NCBI GenBank assembly: GCA_023665605.1
Contig: JAMPDP010000001.1
Span: 1,257,983-1,321,982, forward strand
DNA length: 64,000 nucleotides
Reading direction: 5' to 3'
DNA from: Candidatus Amulumruptor caecigallinarius
Lineage (GTDB): Bacteria; Bacteroidota; Bacteroidia; Bacteroidales; Muribaculaceae
Made by a program: the position numbers and the translations under genes. Of the stretch, positions 16,031 to 24,672 are shown piece by piece. The notes under the pieces were generated by a model. It was not told the DNA's origin, searched no databases, and was given only the letters and a program-made list of their open reading frames with translations. How positions within the stretch are numbered: position 1 is the first letter of the stretch; every line of letters begins with the position of its first letter.

Positions 16031-16070
16031 TCCCCCGGGAGCGTTGGTCCAATGCCAAGCTCCCGGGGGA
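16031..16070. terminator. Bidirectional terminator between cydB and the YitT gene
   Basis: TCCCCCGGGAGC (16031-16042) and GCTCCCGGGGGA (16059-16070) form a perfect 12-bp GC-rich stem with a 16-base loop between two convergent genes. The plus strand continues with TTTCT; the minus strand has only short T content. Confidence 0.8.
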
Positions 16071-16102
16071 TTTCTATGCAGGTCCGGTTGTTACCGGATG
16101 TA

Positions 16103-17041
16103 TCACGATTTCTCTGCCGGCTGAACCGCTGTGCTCTCCTTGGGCTTGCGGATGCGCAGTTTCAACGTGTCGAACCCTTCGCCATACACACCGTTGACCT
16201 TGCACTGGGTGATGAAGGCGTGCTCGTCGATGCTCTTGACGATGCGGAATATGGTGACGGACTCATACTGGCGGCACATCACCATTATCATCTTGACAGG
16301 CCGCTTGCTGTACCATCCCGTAGCGTCCACCACCGTGCAGCCGCGATGCCCCACGGTCAGCACAGTGTCGGCAATCTTCTGCCAGTGCTCGGAGATGACG
16401 GTAAACTGCACCGCCTGGCGGTTGGAGTTGATGATGTTGTCGGCAATGATAGGCACGGCGAACAGGAATACCGTACCGAAGATGGTGGTGTCAAGGTTGC
16501 GGAATATGAAGTACGAACTCCCGATGATGCAGATGTCAACATAAATCATCATGCGACCGAATGACACGTTGGTGTGCTTCGACACCATCGCAGCCACGAT
16601 GTCGGTACCTCCCGTCGAGCCGTTGTGCACAAACACTATACCCACGCCGATGCCGCAGAGAAGTGCCCCGATGAGCACGTTCATAAATGGCTGTCCCTCC
16701 ACCAACGGATGGGTGAAGAAGGGGGTGAAGGTACCGATGCCAAGCGCCAGGATGGTAGCGCCGAAGATGGTTCGGATCACGAAGGTGCGACCCACCTTGC
16801 GCCACGCCATAGCAAGGAGCACTATGTTGATGGCATACTGCGTGAGGGCCACCGGGATGCCGAAGCCCAAATGCTCCTTAGTCAGAAAGTAGATGATGGT
16901 ACTCAGACCCGTTACTCCGCCGATCACCACTTTCTCGGGGAACACGAAGGCTGAGAATCCGAACGAATACATAAGCAGACCAAGGACAATGAACACATAG
17001 TCCTTGGCCGAGAGCCAGATTTTCTTGCTATCGAAAAGCAT
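16103..17041 (-). CDS. YitT family membrane protein
   Basis: The 312-residue protein has five to six N-terminal transmembrane helices with glycine-rich loops (GGVTGLSTI, GSTGGTDIVAAM) and a cytosolic C-terminal DUF2179 domain (about residues 225-295). This is the standard architecture of YitT/DUF161 proteins, whose transport substrate is unknown. It is last in a minus-strand run behind the DUF4919 gene, 48 bp away. Confidence 0.9.
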   Translation of the reverse strand: MLFDSKKIWLSAKDYVFIVLGLLMYSFGFSAFVFPEKVVIGGVTGLSTIIYFLTKEHLGFGIPVALTQYAINIVLLAMAWRKVGRTFVIRTIFGATILALGIGTFTPFFTHPLVEGQPFMNVLIGALLCGIGVGIVFVHNGSTGGTDIVAAMVSKHTNVSFGRMMIYVDICIIGSSYFIFRNLDTTIFGTVFLFAVPIIADNIINSNRQAVQFTVISEHWQKIADTVLTVGHRGCTVVDATGWYSKRPVKMIMVMCRQYESVTIFRIVKSIDEHAFITQCKVNGVYGEGFDTLKLRIRKPKESTAVQPAEKS

Positions 17042-17089
17042 GGTCGTCAGTTACGAAACGTGAAAAAGAATGTCTGTTACGAAACGTGG

Positions 17090-17848
17090 TCAATCCACCT
17101 CGGCTTCGTCGGGGTGCTTGCGATAATACTCGTCAAGCAGGGGCTTGAGGTTGAAGTAAAAGGCACCCGCATCGCGGCCGTGGCGGTCACGCACACTCAC
17201 CTTCTCAAAGTACGGTTCGATGAACTCATGGTCCGTAACGGTGTAGCCCATCATGTTCAGCAGCACATACTCATGTTGAGGCTCGATCACATACCATGCA
17301 TCCTCCTCATCAGTGCCCGTGCCGGTCGACACGATAGCCATCAGCAGGTAGTTGAGCTTGTATTGCCATATCTTTGCGAGGTTGATGTCTCCCTTGTCGC
17401 GCAGGGCCTGGATGAGCAGCGTGATGTGCCGCAGGTCAAAGGGGTTGTTGGCGAGTGCGGCACGCGAGTGGCGGATGATGGTGTCGCACTCAGCATGAGT
17501 CAACGCGCGCGTGGTCTCGGTGAGCTGCGTCAAGTCGTGTCCTCCGGGTGCCGGGCGGTAGGGGTTGTAATCCTCCTGAAACATATATCCGAGATAGAGC
17601 CGGCGATACTTGTCGATTTTCATCAGCGTATCGTTACGCTCAAACTCGGCCATGAGCCGCGGATAGTAATAAGAGCCGGAGCGGTTGGTGGTCTCACGCT
17701 GTATCTCGTCCATGTCAGGCTGCTCGCGCTTGAGCTGCGGCAGAATATGCCCCTGGGCCGACGCGGCGATTGTGCTGAGCATCACCGATACGCATACCGC
17801 GAGACGCAGCATCTCTCCGGCGAGCCGGGGCCATCTCCGCCGCGTCAT
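17090..17848 (-). CDS. DUF4919 family secreted protein
   Basis: The 252-residue product starts with a signal-peptide-like stretch (LRLAVCVSVMLSTIAASAQ, cleavage near residue 32). It continues with a helical domain containing YYYPRLMAEFERNDTLM and YRRLYLGYMFQEDYNPY, typical of DUF4919, a Bacteroidetes family of unknown role in the envelope. The start overlaps the stop of the MalY-like gene by ATGA. Confidence 0.8.
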   Translation of the reverse strand: MTRRRWPRLAGEMLRLAVCVSVMLSTIAASAQGHILPQLKREQPDMDEIQRETTNRSGSYYYPRLMAEFERNDTLMKIDKYRRLYLGYMFQEDYNPYRPAPGGHDLTQLTETTRALTHAECDTIIRHSRAALANNPFDLRHITLLIQALRDKGDINLAKIWQYKLNYLLMAIVSTGTGTDEEDAWYVIEPQHEYVLLNMMGYTVTDHEFIEPYFEKVSVRDRHGRDAGAFYFNLKPLLDEYYRKHPDEAEVD

Positions 17849-19050
17849 GCCGGGGCCTCCTCTCCGTTACTGCTACCGGCAAAGGCATCCTTGATGGCAC
17901 GGCACGCATTCATAATGACGCTCCGCGGGGCTGCCACGTTGAGGCGGAAGAACCCGCAGGCATCGTCGCCAAACATCGTGCCGTCATTCAGTGCCAGGCG
18001 GGCGTGGTTGACCAACCCGTCAACCAGCGCGTCATGGTCAAGGCCAAGGCCACGCATATCAAGCCACACAAGGAAGCTCGCTTGCGGGCGCACCGGCTTA
18101 ATCTGAGGCATCTCCTTGGCAAAGAATTGCTCCACGGCCTCTATGTTGCCCTCAACATATCCGAGCATTTGGTCAAGCCATGGCTCGCCGTGAGTATAGG
18201 CTGCCTCGGCGGCAATGGTGGCGGTGAAGCATGGGTCGTTGGCTTCGGTGCTGTCAAGCCATGCATAGAAGGGGTCACGCAACTGTGGGTTGCGGACTAC
18301 TATCCATGAACTCATAAAGCCGGGGATGTTGAATGTCTTGGAGGGTGCTCCGAGCCAAACACCCACTTCGGCTGCCTCGGGGCAGCTCTCTGTGAATGGC
18401 AGGTGTTTGCCGCCCCACAGCATCAGGTCACCGTGAATTTCGTCACTGATCACCGTGACTCCATACTTTTTGGCCAGACGTGCCACGCGGCACAGCGTGT
18501 CAGCACTCCACTGAATGCCCACGGGGTTATGTGGATTGCACAGGAGCATCAGCCGGGCACCGGCAGCCATGCGCCTCTCCAAGTCTTCGAAGTCCATCTC
18601 GAAGCCGTCGGGCGTAAGTCGCAACCGGTTGTTGGACACCTTGCGCAGTGCTCCCTCCACCACTGTGCGGAAGGGATGGTACACAGGTTCCTGGATGATT
18701 ATCTCATCCCCAACCTTGGTGTAGTAGTTGACGGCGGCGGCAAGCGATTTCACCACTCCGGGTGAGAATGTCAGCTCTGTGCGGCTCACCTCCACGCCGT
18801 GACGGTGGCGCAGCCAGCCGATGATGCTCTGCCAGTAACTGTCAGGTGCCAGCTGGTAGCCGAACACCGGGTGCTGCATACGCCGGCAGATCGCCTCGGC
18901 AATCTCCGGTATGCACTCGAAGTCCATGTCGGCAATCCATAGTGGTGTGAGGTCGCTGCGTCCGAAGAACTTCTGAAGGCATTCATGCTTCATGTCCCCG
19001 GTGCCGCAGCGGTTCACCACGCGATCAAAATCGTATGTGTGATTGGTCAT
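17845..19050 (-). CDS. MalY/PatB-type aminotransferase-fold C-S lyase
   Basis: The 401-residue protein is a fold-type I PLP enzyme: N-terminal LTPLWIADMDFECIPEI, the CNPHNPVG motif near residue 170, SDEIHGDL near 198, and the PLP lysine in GAPSKTFNIPG near residue 235. These features are characteristic of the MalY/PatB group, which cleave cystathionine or cysteine conjugates to a thiol, pyruvate and ammonia. Exact substrate cannot be read from sequence. It heads an ATGA-coupled pair with the DUF4919 gene; a 21-bp tandem repeat lies just upstream. Confidence 0.9.
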   Translation of the reverse strand: MTNHTYDFDRVVNRCGTGDMKHECLQKFFGRSDLTPLWIADMDFECIPEIAEAICRRMQHPVFGYQLAPDSYWQSIIGWLRHRHGVEVSRTELTFSPGVVKSLAAAVNYYTKVGDEIIIQEPVYHPFRTVVEGALRKVSNNRLRLTPDGFEMDFEDLERRMAAGARLMLLCNPHNPVGIQWSADTLCRVARLAKKYGVTVISDEIHGDLMLWGGKHLPFTESCPEAAEVGVWLGAPSKTFNIPGFMSSWIVVRNPQLRDPFYAWLDSTEANDPCFTATIAAEAAYTHGEPWLDQMLGYVEGNIEAVEQFFAKEMPQIKPVRPQASFLVWLDMRGLGLDHDALVDGLVNHARLALNDGTMFGDDACGFFRLNVAAPRSVIMNACRAIKDAFAGSSNGEEAPA

Positions 19051-19063
19051 TAAGAGTGGTCTT

Positions 19064-19122
19064 ATTCGTGCAGTGTCTGTACTGATTCGTGCAGTGTCGG
19101 AACTGATTCGTGCAGTGTCGGA
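19064..19122. repeat. 21-bp tandem repeat, about 2.8 copies
   Basis: Units beginning ATTCGTGCAGTGTC start at 19064, 19085 and 19106, exactly 21 bp apart, and fill the whole gap between the carboxyltransferase stop and the MalY-like gene. The period equals two helical turns. No hairpin is evident. Confidence 0.9.
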
Positions 19123-21006
19123 TTATTCCTGAAACTCTACAAGGAGGGCATCTGTACCCACCACATCGTTGACGTTGGCGAAGATGCGCTTGACCACGCC
19201 GTCGGCAGGAGCCTCGACATCATTCTCCATCTTCATGGCCTCATAGACCATTACCACTTCACCCTTACGGACCTTCTGCCCCGGTTTGACGCGTACATCA
19301 ATGACGCGGCCACCCATGGGAGCCGATATGGTGGGACCGGTGACAGGGGTGTCGTCAGCAGCGGCTGTCTCGCCGGCTGTCTCGGCAGCTTTATCAGCGG
19401 CGTGAGCGGCTTCCCACTCCTCGCGGCGACGGTTTTTCAGGAAGGTCACAGCGACCGAAGGGAGCAGCTGTAGCAGCAGATATTCTTCATCGTTGGCAGC
19501 GAGCTTGACTCCGCCGAACTCTTCGAGCACGGGGTTGTCAGGCATCTTGTAGCTGTTGACATCGTAAGGCGTCTCCACCTCCGAGCCGGTGATAAGGCGA
19601 CGGAACTCAGGGTCAACAGCCACGGGCGTGTGACCATATTCACCCTTGATGAGGGAGATGAACTGATTGGAAGGGTTGGAGTAATCTTTGTTACCTTTCT
19701 TGCGGTCAAGGGCGAGGCTCACGGCCTGGCTCCCCACAATCTGGCTCGTGGGGGTGACGAGCGGCACCAGGCCGGCATCGCGTCGCACCTTGGGGATGAG
19801 AGCCATGGCATCGTCGAGCAGATCCTCGGCACCAAGGGCTTTGAGCTGAGCCACCATGTTGCTGTACATGCCGCCGGGCACCTCGGCCTCCTTGACCGTG
19901 AGGTTGGGCTTGGGGAAACCGAAATAATCCTCAATGGCATGGCAGGCATCCAGCAGAGCCTCCTCATCCATGGCTTTGGCGGCCGCGATGGCACGGTCAA
20001 ACTGTGCGTCAACGTCGGCCGGGAGCTTGTCTTTGAGCGGGTCAAAGGGGCGGGGCATCGACTTGGCGAGGTCAAACTGCTTGAGCTCCTTGCGGGCTTC
20101 GAGCAGACCGTCGCGAATGGCGGCGACTGCCTCCATGTTTACCTCCACCTCGATGCCGAGTTTGGTGGCAAACACATATATAAGTTCGATGGCCGGGGCC
20201 GCTGAGCCGCCGCCAAACCACCATATGTTTGTGTCGAGGATGTCGACACCATGAAGGATAGCCATAAGCGATGACGCCAGGCCATAGCCGGGAGTGCAGT
20301 GGGTGTGGAAGTCCACCGGCACCTTCACGGCGCCTTTGAGCTTGGAGATGATGGAGGCGGCACGGAGAGGATTTACCAGGCCGGCCATATCCTTCAAAGT
20401 GATAATCTTGGCGCCAAGCTCCTCCATCTGACGGGCTTTGTCGACGAAATACTCATCGGTGAAAATCTTGGCCGGAGCCTCCGGTTTGCTGCCGAAGATG
20501 CTCTTGAGCTTGGCTCCGAAGCCTGAAGGCTTGGCCGCCGGGGCCTCCTTGGGATCGACAGTGTAGCATACAGCACCGTCGGCGATGCCGCCAAGCTCGT
20601 TGATCATGCGGATGGAGCCGCGCACATTGTCGATGTCGTTGAGGGCATCGAATATGCGCATCACGTTCAGACCGTTCTCGATGGCCTTCTTGTAGAACCC
20701 TTCGAGCACGTAGTCGGGATAGGGAACATAACCGAAAAGATTGCGGCCACGCGAGAGGGCACTGAGCAGCGACTTGCCCTTCATGGCGTGGCTCACTGTG
20801 CGAAGCCTCTCCCAGGGGCTCTCATCGAGGTAGCGCATCACAGAGTCAGGGACGGCCCCGCCCCACACCTCCATGATGTAGAAGCCGGCGTTTTCGTAAT
20901 GTGGAAGAAGTCGGTCGATGGTGGCCTGTGGCATACGGGTGGCAAACAGAGACTGCTGCCCGTCGCGCAGAGAGAGATCACGGATTCTTAATCTTTTCTG
21001 TTGCAT
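19123..21006 (-). CDS. Biotin-dependent carboxyltransferase (oxaloacetate decarboxylase alpha / pyruvate carboxylase subunit B type)
   Basis: The 627-residue protein starts with an HMGL-like TIM-barrel carboxyltransferase domain (LSLRDGQQSLFATR near residue 12; metal-binding DFHTHCTPGYG near residue 230). A conserved carboxylase domain follows, then a flexible Ala/Thr-rich linker, and a C-terminal biotinyl domain with the attachment lysine in YEAMKMEN. It transfers a carboxyl group between oxaloacetate (or a related acid) and biotin; membrane beta/gamma subunits or a biotin carboxylase are not in the window. Upstream are a TATCTTTG element and a 15-bp tandem duplication. Confidence 0.9.
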   Translation of the reverse strand: MQQKRLRIRDLSLRDGQQSLFATRMPQATIDRLLPHYENAGFYIMEVWGGAVPDSVMRYLDESPWERLRTVSHAMKGKSLLSALSRGRNLFGYVPYPDYVLEGFYKKAIENGLNVMRIFDALNDIDNVRGSIRMINELGGIADGAVCYTVDPKEAPAAKPSGFGAKLKSIFGSKPEAPAKIFTDEYFVDKARQMEELGAKIITLKDMAGLVNPLRAASIISKLKGAVKVPVDFHTHCTPGYGLASSLMAILHGVDILDTNIWWFGGGSAAPAIELIYVFATKLGIEVEVNMEAVAAIRDGLLEARKELKQFDLAKSMPRPFDPLKDKLPADVDAQFDRAIAAAKAMDEEALLDACHAIEDYFGFPKPNLTVKEAEVPGGMYSNMVAQLKALGAEDLLDDAMALIPKVRRDAGLVPLVTPTSQIVGSQAVSLALDRKKGNKDYSNPSNQFISLIKGEYGHTPVAVDPEFRRLITGSEVETPYDVNSYKMPDNPVLEEFGGVKLAANDEEYLLLQLLPSVAVTFLKNRRREEWEAAHAADKAAETAGETAAADDTPVTGPTISAPMGGRVIDVRVKPGQKVRKGEVVMVYEAMKMENDVEAPADGVVKRIFANVNDVVGTDALLVEFQE

Positions 21007-21036
21007 CGCGTGAGTGTTTTTCGCGTGAGTGTTTTA
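21007..21036. repeat. 15-bp tandem duplication in the carboxyltransferase leader
   Basis: CGCGTGAGTGTTTTT at 21007-21021 is followed directly by CGCGTGAGTGTTTTA at 21022-21036, immediately before the ATG on the minus strand. Confidence 0.85.
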
Positions 21037-21045
21037 TGGTAGTGG

Positions 21046-21053
21046 CAAAGATA
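21046..21053 (-). promoter_or_regulatory. -7 element for the carboxyltransferase gene
   Basis: The minus strand has TATCTTTG here, matching TAnnTTTG, 40 bp before the start codon. The -33 element is weak (TTCTG about 20 bases upstream). Confidence 0.5.
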
Positions 21054-21145
21054 AGTGTTTTCCCACGATTACAGAAACTTTTCCGCAATCTTTCCGGGTA
21101 AATAAAAAAGCTGTGGAATTTGGCGGGAAATCGGAAAATATTGCT

Positions 21146-21153
21146 TAAATTTG
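21146..21153 (+). promoter_or_regulatory. -7 element of tRNA-Pro
   Basis: TAAATTTG fits the consensus and lies 16 bp before the tRNA. A TTTGG at about 21117-21121 is near the expected -33 position but spaced somewhat long. Confidence 0.55.
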
Positions 21154-21169
21154 CACTCGCAAAGCCAAT

Positions 21170-21242
21170 CGGGGTGTAGCACAGTTGGCAGCGCGCCACG
21201 TTCGGGACGTGGAGGTCGGAAGTTCGAGTCTTCTCACCCCGA
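21170..21242 (+). tRNA. tRNA-Pro (CGG)
   Basis: The acceptor stem CGGGGTG/CACCCCG, anticodon stem CCACG/CGTGG with loop TTCGGGA (anticodon CGG) and T-arm with TTCGAGT form a full cloverleaf; the discriminator base is A and CCA is not encoded. The D-stem contains one A-C mismatch. Confidence 0.95.
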
Positions 21243-21243
21243 C

Positions 21244-21283
21244 AATAGCAGTGATTACCGGCAGGGTAGTTGCTGCTATTTTT
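21244..21283 (+). terminator. Terminator after tRNA-Pro
   Basis: AATAGCAG (21244-21251) pairs with CTGCTATT (21273-21280), followed by TTTG; the hairpin begins two bases after the tRNA. Confidence 0.7.
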
Positions 21284-21336
21284 GTGTGGATAATGCCTTG
21301 GTTGACGGTAGTTTTAGGAGTGCGCAATTCGGGGAT

Positions 21337-21420
21337 GTAAATCGGCGTCCTGCGGACGCCCGGATTGTTGGGATGATTTTAACCCCGGATGCCTACGCTG
21401 TCGCTTCGGCTTCCGGGGCT
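21337..21420. repeat. Dispersed hairpin repeat, copy A (partial)
   Basis: Module 1 (21337-21360) begins GTAAATCGGCGTCC and closes on itself as a hairpin. Module 2 (21382-21420) begins ACCCCGGATGCC and ends GGCTTCCGGGGCT, another hairpin. The same pair occurs at 25245, 33543 and 45736. This copy lacks the third module and the terminal inverted repeats. It fills most of the gap between tRNA-Pro and the HIT gene. Confidence 0.85.
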
Positions 21421-21527
21421 ATGATAAATCGAAGGAGTTATAGAACCATCGGCTTGTAGGTACTCACCCTTTCAGTTGTGAGCATTAACAAGGATGATGC
21501 CTGTGAGATGTGAGGCGGGGGCAGGCG

Positions 21528-21920
21528 TCAGAGGGCGGCGCGGATGGCGGCGGCTATGCGCTCCATCTCTTTAGCGGGGAGGGTGAGCTTGGGCTTGCGG
21601 AAGTCCATGTCAGCCTCGGTGCGCATCGGCACGAGGTGGATGTGGGCGTGGGGCACTTCGAGGCCGATGACGCACTGACCTACTTTGCGGCAGGGCATGG
21701 CTTTGCCGATAGCCTTAGCTACCTTTTTGGCGAAAAGCTGCATGGCGGCGAGTTCGTCGTCGTCGAGGTCGAAAATGTAGTCAACTTCGCGCTTGGGAAT
21801 GACCAGAACGTGGCCGGGAGCCACGGGGTTGATGTCGAGGAATGAGAAGAAGCGGTCATCCTCGGCGATTTTGTAGCTGGGGATTTCGCCTGCGGCTATC
21901 TTGGAGAATATTGATGCCAT
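21528..21920 (-). CDS. HIT family protein
   Basis: The 130-residue protein has the histidine triad HAHIHLVP near residue 90 and the N-terminal SIFSKIAAGEIPSYKIAEDD typical of HINT-type nucleotide hydrolases, which act on adenosine phosphoramidates. It follows greA on the same strand with a 9-bp gap, a common pairing in Bacteroidetes. Confidence 0.93.
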   Translation of the reverse strand: MASIFSKIAAGEIPSYKIAEDDRFFSFLDINPVAPGHVLVIPKREVDYIFDLDDDELAAMQLFAKKVAKAIGKAMPCRKVGQCVIGLEVPHAHIHLVPMRTEADMDFRKPKLTLPAKEMERIAAAIRAAL

Positions 21921-21929
21921 GGGGTGTCT

Positions 21930-22400
21930 TTAGAAGCTGATTTTGACAATCTCGAACTTCATCAGGCCGGCGGGTACCTTGATCTCGACAATCTCGCCGA
22001 GCTTGTGGCCGAGCAGCCCTTGGGCGATGGGGGTGCTGGAGCCGATTTTCTTCTCCTTGAGGTTAGCCTCGGAGTCGGCTACGATGGTGTATTCCATGGT
22101 CATGCCGTTAGACACGTTTTTGATGGTGACCACGTTGAGAATCTGCACCTCGTCATTGTTGAGGGTGCTCTCGTCAATGATGCGAGCGCTTGCCACGAGG
22201 TCTTTGAGCTGCGAGATTTTCATCTCGAGGAGGCCCTGGGCTTCCTTAGCGGCATCGTACTCGGAGTTCTCCGAGAGGTCGCCTTTGTCGCGGGCTTCGG
22301 CAATGGCGCGTGATATTTCGGGACGTTTTACGGATTCGAGGTAGGCTATCTCGTCCATCTTTTTCTTGTAGCCTTCCTTGGTCATGAAAGTGATTGCCAT
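21930..22400 (-). CDS. greA: Transcription elongation factor GreA
   Basis: The start is at 22400 (MAITFMTKEGYKKKMDEI), 156 residues, the usual length for GreA; a longer frame to 22565 adds unrelated residues. The N-terminal coiled coil carries the acidic tip ARDKGDLSENSEYDAAKEAQ that reaches into RNA polymerase and stimulates cleavage of backtracked RNA; the C-terminal FKBP-like domain has GSSTPIAQGLLGHKLGE. A consensus promoter sits about 190 bp upstream. Confidence 0.96.
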   Translation of the reverse strand: MAITFMTKEGYKKKMDEIAYLESVKRPEISRAIAEARDKGDLSENSEYDAAKEAQGLLEMKISQLKDLVASARIIDESTLNNDEVQILNVVTIKNVSNGMTMEYTIVADSEANLKEKKIGSSTPIAQGLLGHKLGEIVEIKVPAGLMKFEIVKISF

Positions 22401-22592
22401 GGCGGAGGGTATGGGTTGTGATGGGGTGGATGTTAGGTGGTTGTGTTGATGTGTTTGCGAGAGACTAACTTTTGGCGCGGCGCGACAAAAAAGTGTGAAT
22501 CCCGCATGCCCGGATAGCCGGGTGGCGAGACTCAAAGCCGGCGGAAGCCGAAAGGCACCGTCCAAGGGTTATGTCAGTCTGCTTGTCGCAGG

Positions 22593-22623
22593 CAAAGGTA
22601 GTGAAAAATTCCGAATGTGCAAA
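22593..22623 (-). promoter_or_regulatory. Consensus promoter upstream of greA
   Basis: The minus strand reads TTTG (22623-22620), 19 bases, TACCTTTG (22600-22593). It implies a leader of nearly 190 nt before greA that contains GC-rich inverted segments near 22500-22550. Confidence 0.7.
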
Positions 22624-22651
22624 TGCACACGGAATCGGGTTCCGGACAGCA

Positions 22652-23551
22652 TTACAGGAGCTTGATGGAGATGTAGCGCTTGGGGTTGCGCTTTACGTCG
22701 GTCAGCAGCGAGTCGAGGCTCTGGACGGAGTGGTTGAGGTTGTTGTAGAGGCCGTCGGAATAGAGCAGTTGGCCGAGCGAAGAGTTGCGGTCGTTGAGCT
22801 GAGCGGTGGCGCGGCTTACGTCAGCAGTGATGGCGTTGATGTGGTTGAACGTGCTGTCGATGGGCATACGGCGGAGCTTGCCGGTCACCTCGGTCAGGTC
22901 GGTAGAGACTGTGTTGAGGTTAGTGGAGATGGAGTGGGTATTGGCCACAATGGGCTGCAGAGCAGTCATGGTGGTGTTGAGCTGGCGGGTGGAGGTTTCG
23001 AGGTTGGCCATCACACGGTCCAGACGGTCAAGTGAGGAGGCCACGGCGGGGTCGGTGGCAATGGCAGTGACAGCGCTCAGCAGCGAGTCAACCTTGGGAA
23101 TAAGTGCGGTGACCGAGGGGAGCACCTCCTTGCTGATGTTTTCCATCATGCCGGCAGGGGTGACACCGGGGAGCATATCGCCGACTTTGTAATACTCCTT
23201 GTTGTCGGCAAGAGCGAGCTGGAGGGCTGCGGTGCCGAGGAGGTCGGAAGTGAGATTGATCTTGGAGCCCTTGGGAATCTTCAGGTCATGGTTGAGAGAG
23301 ATCTCCACTTTGATGTGTCCGGGGTTGTCATACTCATAGTTAATGGCGCGGACGAGGCCTATCTTGTAGCCGTTGAGGGTGACGGGTGCACTCTCAGCGA
23401 GCCCCTCCACGTTGGTGAAGGTGGCATAGTAGTAGTTGGTGGATTTGAACACGTTAATCCCCTTCAGAAACTCGATGCCAAAGAAGAGGATGATAAGCGT
23501 CAGGATTACGCACAGACCTATGATAAGTTCCTTTGAGAAAATCTTTTTCAT
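22652..23551 (-). CDS. MlaD/MCE domain protein
   Basis: The 299-residue protein has one N-terminal membrane anchor (ELIIGLCVILTLIILFFGIEFL), an MCE domain (about residues 38-115, with TFTNVEGLAESAPVTLNGYKIG), and a long helical C-terminal region with repeated short heptad-like stretches. MCE proteins form periplasmic rings that carry phospholipids with an ABC transporter; the MlaE/MlaF partners are not in this window. It is downstream of the amidase gene on the same strand. Confidence 0.9.
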   Translation of the reverse strand: MKKIFSKELIIGLCVILTLIILFFGIEFLKGINVFKSTNYYYATFTNVEGLAESAPVTLNGYKIGLVRAINYEYDNPGHIKVEISLNHDLKIPKGSKINLTSDLLGTAALQLALADNKEYYKVGDMLPGVTPAGMMENISKEVLPSVTALIPKVDSLLSAVTAIATDPAVASSLDRLDRVMANLETSTRQLNTTMTALQPIVANTHSISTNLNTVSTDLTEVTGKLRRMPIDSTFNHINAITADVSRATAQLNDRNSSLGQLLYSDGLYNNLNHSVQSLDSLLTDVKRNPKRYISIKLL

Positions 23552-23682
23552 TGGGATGAGTGGAGTGTGGTGGATGTGTGGGCTTGAGCCCGGGGTTGAA
23601 ACGTTTGTTGAGTTAGCGTGTGTGCAATATATATATATGAGTAACGGCCTTCGGGGGCCGCAGGTTCATATCGTCAGGGTTG

Positions 23683-24534
23683 TCACGGTGTTTTGGCAGC
23701 CGACTTGGTGACCATAGCGTGATAATCGGTGAAGGCATTGGTGATGGCCTCAGCCAGACGTCGCGTGCCTTTCTTGGATGTGAGAAACTCCTCGCTGCGG
23801 GGGTTGCAGATGAAGTCAAGCTCGATGAGGACGGCAGGCATACCGGTGTGAACGAGTACCCAGAAGATGTCCTGACGCACCCCCTTGTCCACACGTCCGG
23901 CAGTGCCCACCAGCTCCTTCTGCACCATCGAGGCGAAGCGGATGCTGCGGTCCATGTGATGATTGGCCGTCATCTCAAACATGATGTAGCTCTCGGCAGA
24001 GTTGGGGTCAAAACCTTGGTAACGAGTAGAGTAGTCCGGCTCGAGGGTCATCACCGAGTTCTCGCGCTTGGCCACCTCAAGGTTCTCCTTGGAGCGACCG
24101 AGGCCGAGGGTATATACCGAGGCCCCTTCCACGGTGTTACGCCGCGGGCTCTTGGCGTCCACAGAGTTGACGTGCACCGAGATAAAGAGGTCGCCGCCGG
24201 CACGGTTGGCAATGTCGCAGCGGTTCTGGAGCGGAACGAATACATCCTTACTCCGGGTGTAGACCACTTTCACCTCATCCTTGTCGAAGGCCTCGCTGAT
24301 CATCTCGCCCGCCTTGAGAGCAACGGCGAGATTGATGTCTTTCTCGCGCCCGTACTCACCTGTGGCACCGGTGTCTTTGCCTCCGTGGCCTGCATCTATG
24401 ACCACAACAAATGGTTTTCCCGCTGAGGCATCAGCCGCCGCCGCGGTACGTGCGCATACCAAGAAGGTCAGGCAGACAAGCAGCCTGACCGGGCACCTTG
24501 AAAGTGATGCGATGACGGAAATGACGGACGACAT
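23683..24534 (-). CDS. N-acetylmuramoyl-L-alanine amidase (AmiC type)
   Basis: The 283-residue secreted enzyme has a signal peptide (LLVCLTFLVCARTAAAADA) and an Amidase_3 domain: VVIDAGHGGKDTGATG with the zinc histidine, a conserved glutamate region, SVHVNS near residue 145, and a late ELDFICNP. It cleaves the amide bond between MurNAc and the stem peptide during cell separation. A consensus promoter is 31 bp upstream. Confidence 0.93.
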   Translation of the reverse strand: MSSVISVIASLSRCPVRLLVCLTFLVCARTAAAADASAGKPFVVVIDAGHGGKDTGATGEYGREKDINLAVALKAGEMISEAFDKDEVKVVYTRSKDVFVPLQNRCDIANRAGGDLFISVHVNSVDAKSPRRNTVEGASVYTLGLGRSKENLEVAKRENSVMTLEPDYSTRYQGFDPNSAESYIMFEMTANHHMDRSIRFASMVQKELVGTAGRVDKGVRQDIFWVLVHTGMPAVLIELDFICNPRSEEFLTSKKGTRRLAEAITNAFTDYHAMVTKSAAKTP

Positions 24535-24564
24535 ATATTATATATGTGTATACTCAGCGTGATG

Positions 24565-24596
24565 CAAAGTTACGCCTTTCGGCGTTTTCAGCCAAA
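24565..24596 (-). promoter_or_regulatory. Consensus promoter of the amidase gene
   Basis: The minus strand reads TTTG (24596-24593), 20 bases, TAACTTTG (24572-24565), just ahead of the amidase start. Confidence 0.75.
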
Positions 24597-24672
24597 ACGA
24601 ATGTGAAAATCTGCCATTTTTGACACCCAAGTAGCGACAGGGCGGGCGAAATGGCGTAACTTTACGACCGCT

